From Cololabis saira (lineage: Eukaryota > Chordata > Actinopteri > Beloniformes > Belonidae), in NCBI RefSeq assembly GCF_033807715.1, contig NC_084599.1, forward strand, positions 4,773,125 through 4,837,124: a stretch of DNA of 64,000 bases, given 5' to 3'. Within the stretch, counting starts at the first letter, position 1. Each line of letters begins with the position of its first letter. A model generated the notes under the pieces. It did no database searches. It was not told the origin of the DNA and worked only from the letters and a program-made list of their open reading frames with translations. Position numbers and translations under genes: made by a program. Positions 59,451 to 64,000 of the stretch are shown here, one piece after another.

Positions 59451-60494
59451 TGTAGATTCATCGGTTCAGTCTCTGACGGTGTGATGGTCTGAACGGTACC
59501 ATGACCCGGGTGGCTGCTGGACCCTGACTGGACCTGCTTTTTCCCTCCACTTCTACATTCAGACCTCGTTAGAATCTGATGTTTTAGTTTTTTATGTCCT
59601 GATCTGTAAAACCGGTCAGTTGAAGGAGGATGAACTTCACTTTAGCTAAATCTAGTTTATCAAAGTTGACCAGTTCTATGGGGAGTATTTGAGCTGGACG
59701 GGGAACTGGTCCCCCAGACTCCCCTGCAGACCCGTTTCTGAGCTGGAACCTCGCCGGTGAGCTCCGCCCGGTCCCAGTCTGGTCCAGGCCAGACCACCAA
59801 AGAGCAGGTCACCTGCTCCAGAACCAGCACCTAAAGCAGCCTGGGAGGTTTCACGGCTCTGTCAGACCTGTTCACACCTTAAACACTCGAAGATGATGAC
59901 ATCACTTTTTACAACAAATGAAGGCAGAAAAACAAGCTTTTCCTGCCATCGAGGACAGATTTGGAGAAGCTGGAGACCGATGGAAGGATGCAGGACTGTT
60001 CATATGACTCCACACATACCGCATTGGCCTGAATATAAGACAACCCCCTTTTTCAAGACTCAAGTTTGAACAAAGACTTTTTGAACAACAAATACAATTT
60101 TTAGACAGAAAATAATTACAGTAAATCTGAAACAAATGATTATAACATTTGAGAGAAAAAGCGTGTTATTTTGCCTCATTCAAATCATCATCTTGAAGTT
60201 TGCATCATAACTTCTCAGCTGCCGGTTAACCTGCCGATCTTCCACCCACTTTTCTCCAGATTGTCGCTACGTTTCTCCATCTCTTTTCTTTCTTACCGCT
60301 ATTTTTTATTTTTCATTCTTCGTGACAGGGGTTCGCTTTGGCCTGGGGAGTTAAAGGTATAGTCTGTAATCGTATTCAAAAACATTTATTGTTATACTGG
60401 GTGAAATGGTCCTTCCATCCTGAGAGTAGCCAGTGAATAATGTGTTCAGAAAAAGGAAAGAAAAACATCCGACCTCTCTGACAGCTTTAATCCT

Positions 60495-61090
60495 GTAAAA
60501 ACAAGTCTTTCCCCGACCCTGCACCCCAACCTGGGACTTGCTGATTGGGCCGGAGCTTCGGGAGCTGCGTGCTGGCCTGCGGTCCCCACCCCTAGTCATC
60601 CCGTTGCTGGCCCCCCCTTCTCCTCCCTTTTCTCTCTTTTGTCCTGCAGGTGGCCGTGGGTGGCTTGTAGCTTGCATTACGGAGCACAAGTCTTTTCCTG
60701 ACCCTGCACCCCAACCTGGGACTTGCTGATTGGGCCGGAGCTTCGGGAGCTGCGTGCTGGCCTGCGGTCCCCACCCCCGGTCATCCCGTTGCTGCTTCCA
60801 CCTGCCTGCTGTGCTGCTGACGTCCCTGACCCACCAGTCTGGCCCTCGGCAGGAGGGTCCCCCCTTATGAGCCTGGTCCTGCTCAAGGTTTCTTCCCTCC
60901 TAAAGGGGAGTTTTTCCTTGCCACTGTTTGGCTTAAGGTTTTTCTCCCACTAGGGGAGTTTTTACCTGCCATTGTTTATGTAATAACTGCTCGGGGGTCA
61001 TGTTCTGGGTATGGGTCTCTGTAAAGCGTCTAGAGACAACTCTGTTGTATTAGACGCTATATAAATAAAATTGAATTGAATTGAATTGAA
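60495..61090 (+). mobile_element. Non-LTR retrotransposon tail (TTGAATTGAA family) with internal duplication
   Basis: It matches the 55480-55858 tail through TAGACGCTATATAAATAAAA and ends in TTGAATTGAATTGAATTGAA. The segment from CCGACCCTGCACCCCAACCT to GTCCCCACCCC is present twice (about 60514-60592 and 60697-60775). Confidence 0.75.
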
Positions 61091-61436
61091 AAAAACTCCT
61101 GACCAATCAGTTTTTTGTGCACCGAGTGGCATGGATTGGTCAGAGGACCAGAGGATTGGCAGGGGGGATAGAACCAATCAGATGCCTTCATTTTAAGTCC
61201 CGCCCACGCCCCCCTCTGTCCCATGCGCACACTCGTCACGTCGAATGTAACGGCTCGCCCTGCTAAAAAGGCTAAAAAAAAGAAAGCCAAAGTGTGATTC
61301 TGCGGCGCAGGTTGTCCGCTACTGGGGGTCTGACACGGACCATGGGGTCCGTGGGGATGGAGGCGTCTCCATCCCGGCGAGGGCTGAGAGCGCCGGTGCA
61401 GGTGGCGGTGCGCTGCGGTGCTGTACAGGCTCTGTT

Positions 61437-61527
61437 GCCGCGGCTACGCCGTAGGGTACGGCGTAGGGTACGTGGCGACGCGCACCATTCTGCGTTGGTG
61501 TAACGCGGAACCATAAATCAGCCTTCA
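61437..61527. mobile_element. Harbinger-like MITE, right half
   Basis: GCGGCTACGCCGTAGGGTAC, then GTTGGTGTAACGCGGAACC and ATAAATCAGCCTT. The same end as 36459 and 37183. The left end is not found. Confidence 0.65.
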
Positions 61528-62213
61528 GTGTGTGCTCTGTCTGCTGTTCTGAACTCTTCTCTGTTGTCTCATTTTGCTGGGACGTCAGTCCCTCCGCCGA
61601 GACACAACTTGTGCGGTATGTGTTCATTGTTGTGTCTAAAAATGATGCGCAGTGCCCACCCAATCAGAAACTGTACAGATATTCTGTGATATTTTATTAT
61701 ATTTATAAAAAAATAAAATTATAAAAAAATAAAGGACATAACTTTGATTGGGTGGGCAGGACGCACGTTTGGGTGGGCACAGCCCCCCCCCCTAAAACCG
61801 GCCTCGCTTAAAGGTGAATGAGACATGGGGTAGTTTTGTTGAAAATGTGCTGTCCAAAATGTCCTGGAAAACTCGACTCCTGCAAATGCGCGTTCCCCAA
61901 AGTTTGTGGGGGCGTGGCTTTGGACGGAGCGCTGACGGGAGGGGGAGGAGGGGGCGGGGCTTAGAGGAGGTGCCACTTTCAAATCTTGCTAGCTCTCCAA
62001 CATTACTGACTATACCTTTAAGTTCAGCATTGGCTTTAAAGATATCTGGCGCCATCTAGCGTTGTGAATGGGTATGATGTCTAGACCCCGAGTGTAAGAC
62101 GACCCCCACTTTTTCAGTCTTATTTCAATGCAAAAAACACCGTCTTATATTCAGGCCAATGCAGTACTTCAGCTCACATCGCCATGACAACATTCACATC
62201 ACTGTGCAACATC

Positions 62214-62219
62214 TTTATT
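62214..62219 (-). terminator. lrrc40: Polyadenylation signal of lrrc40
   Basis: AATAAA on the minus strand (TTTATT on plus), 130 bases after the lrrc40 stop and 52 bases inside from the nearest transposon end. Confidence 0.6.
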
Positions 62220-62348
62220 AAGAAGTTTATTAAGTGCTTTTGGCATCATTCGGTCTGAAACGACCAATCAAAGATCATAGATTGTCCAGAAAACATTTGA
62301 CACAACTAGAAAAACGATCAGATCCCTGCGTTCACATGATGGAGCGGG

Positions 62349-62870
<522 letters not shown>

Positions 62871-62906
62871 CTGGAGAAGAAAACAGAGAAGAAAACACAG
62901 GCTTAA

Positions 62907-63747
62907 AGGAGACCTATTATGAAAAACAGGTTTTTCTTGCTTTAACATATATAAAGTGGTCTCCCCTCAGCCTGCCAACTCAGAGAAGGAGGAAAGAGAC
63001 AAAATTCTGTAGAGTCTGTACAGCCGCCCGGATGAGCCGTCCAGTGTGATGTGGATCTACGAGCCAATAAGATTCTGCTCCTGTCGTTGCAAAATACAAA
63101 CCACGCCCACAACTATAAAAGCGTGTAACTGCATGAGAGCGTCCCACTATCGTAGCACTGCGTGACATCGTCTCTCTGTCCATCTCCCTCCAGCAGCTGC
63201 CACTTTATTGAGGTTTTTGTAGTGAAATGAGGAGGAATCATAGAGATAACTTCTCATTTCAACTAACTGGATCAGCCGTTCCTCATCATAACTGTTTCCT
63301 ACAGCGCTTTCAACCGGCTTTCAACACGAGCTCCAGGAAGAAAATAGAAGCTGGGCGTCCGACAAATGTTCAGCTCAAAACGGCGTGTCGCTGCAGCCAG
63401 TTAGGACAGTCCAATAGAAAATAAAGCAATGGAATTCATTTTGTCGCTGACGCTCGCATCGCATGCAGTTATTAGGACACATGTAAATAACTCCGCCGGC
63501 CGGAGCTCCCGCCATTTTTTCGTAGCGGTGTATCGCGTCATTCAGGCAGCCAATCAGCACAGAGCCTCATTATCATAGCCCCGCCCACTCAGAATCCCTC
63601 ATAGATAATGAGGTTAGAGAACGGGATGATAAAGACATGGATCAGAGGCTGAATTTCTAATTTATTTAGAAAAAACTATCAAAATCTTGTTTTTAAGACA
63701 TTCAAGGCCTGTTTAAAATAGACATTAGATGCCATAATAGGTCCCCT
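62907..63747. mobile_element. TTAA-flanked DNA transposon (841 bp), copy 2, in lrrc40 intron
   Basis: TTAA at 62903-62906 and 63748-63751. Starts AGGAGACCTATTATGAAAAA and ends CATAATAGGTCCCCT. It is the inverted counterpart of 15634-16469 (shared CCACTTTATATATG, TCTCTCTGTCCATCTC, GAGCCTCATTATCATAGCC). It lies about 30 bases from exon 62870-62793. Confidence 0.8.
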
Positions 63748-64000
63748 TTAAAGTATTCCACCACCCTGCCGGATCTCCGGCGTAGGGAGCTTTGTTATTT
63801 TTTCTCGGCGTGCAGAGTTGGACTGATTAAAAAAAAAAAGAAAAAAATATGAGTAACTTTATCATTTACATTTAAATATGTGTTGATAGGCTACGGGATA
63901 TTGTCAGTTTGAGTCAACTGAGTTCGTCTACCAATGGAATGAGAGGAAAGCAGCTCTGGCGCTTAACCAAACCAACACTAGCCAATCAGAAGTAGAGCTG

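Larger units (their letters stand above)
60355..62017. mobile_element. TTAA-flanked element AGGTATAGTC, middle layer
   Basis: TTAA at 60351-60354 and 62018-62021. The ends AGGTATAGTCTGTAATCG and (complement) AGGTATAGTCAGTAATGTTG agree at 14 of the first 16 positions. There is no transposase. The right arm contains GGGGCGGGGCTTAGAGGAGG. Confidence 0.65.
60021..62162. mobile_element. Inverted-repeat element GCATTGGCCTGAATATAAGAC, outer layer of a nest
   Basis: Left GCATTGGCCTGAATATAAGAC-type end (60021-60041) and its complement at 62142-62162 (GTCTTATATTCAGGCCAATG then C). Secondary matches (AACCCCCTTTTTC against TTTTTCAG...GGGGGTCGTC) extend inward. It encloses a TTAA element and, inside that, a retroelement tail and a Harbinger-like MITE. 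Confidence 0.65.

Overview
This is a stretch of a teleost fish genome. The evidence is vertebrate-type exon-intron genes (GT-AG introns, coding sequence close to the human orthologues) set in a very dense teleost-style mix of repeats: V-SINE copies, L1/Tx1-like and other non-LTR retrotransposons, hAT-, Harbinger- and TTAA-type DNA transposons, and long simple-sequence arrays. I cannot name the species. No bacterial, plasmid or viral features are seen.

Four protein genes are recognised. In order they are rpl36 (+, 3558-4774, complete, 105 codons), pde6d (+, 9895-28769, complete, five exons, 150 codons), phb2 (+, 36154-54514, complete, ten exons, 306 codons) and the last three coding exons of lrrc40 (-, 62870 down to 62349, tail-to-tail with phb2, continuing beyond the window). 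Every exon joins in phase with its neighbour. The four genes are not one pathway: a ribosomal protein, a prenyl-group carrier, a mitochondrial scaffold and a leucine-rich repeat protein. A possible small spliced gene of unknown identity lies on the minus strand between pde6d and phb2 (30161-31682).

Layout. 1-900: broken copies of one short DNA transposon family. 1800-3380: two mariner-like elements and a V-SINE around the first intron of rpl36. 4.8-9.5 kb: intergenic, with L1-like fragments. 9.9-20.3 kb: the large first intron of pde6d, with a 0.77 kb ATCC array, a 10-bp minisatellite, a 2 kb inverted-repeat transposon, a TTAA element and a 1.1 kb purine-only-strand array. 20.3-28.8 kb: the rest of pde6d with several inverted-repeat elements, including an 830-bp foldback. 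28.8-36 kb: intergenic, with nested elements and a 24-copy minisatellite. 36-54.5 kb: phb2, whose introns hold a hAT remnant, microsatellites directly at splice donors, a transposon ending at a splice acceptor, and an intact 5.8 kb L1-like LINE nested inside a hAT-type element. 54.9-62.2 kb: retroelement tails and a three-layer nest of transposons. 62.3-64 kb: lrrc40 exons and a TTAA element.

The most informative observations are structural. They are the transposon abutting phb2 exon 5; CA repeats starting at two phb2 splice donors; a minisatellite that arose from the tail of a dispersed retroelement; the nest of an intact LINE within a hAT element, both with target-site duplications; an RFX X-box candidate upstream of pde6d; and the unidentified spliced minus-strand reading frame. 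I found no clear new multi-gene system.
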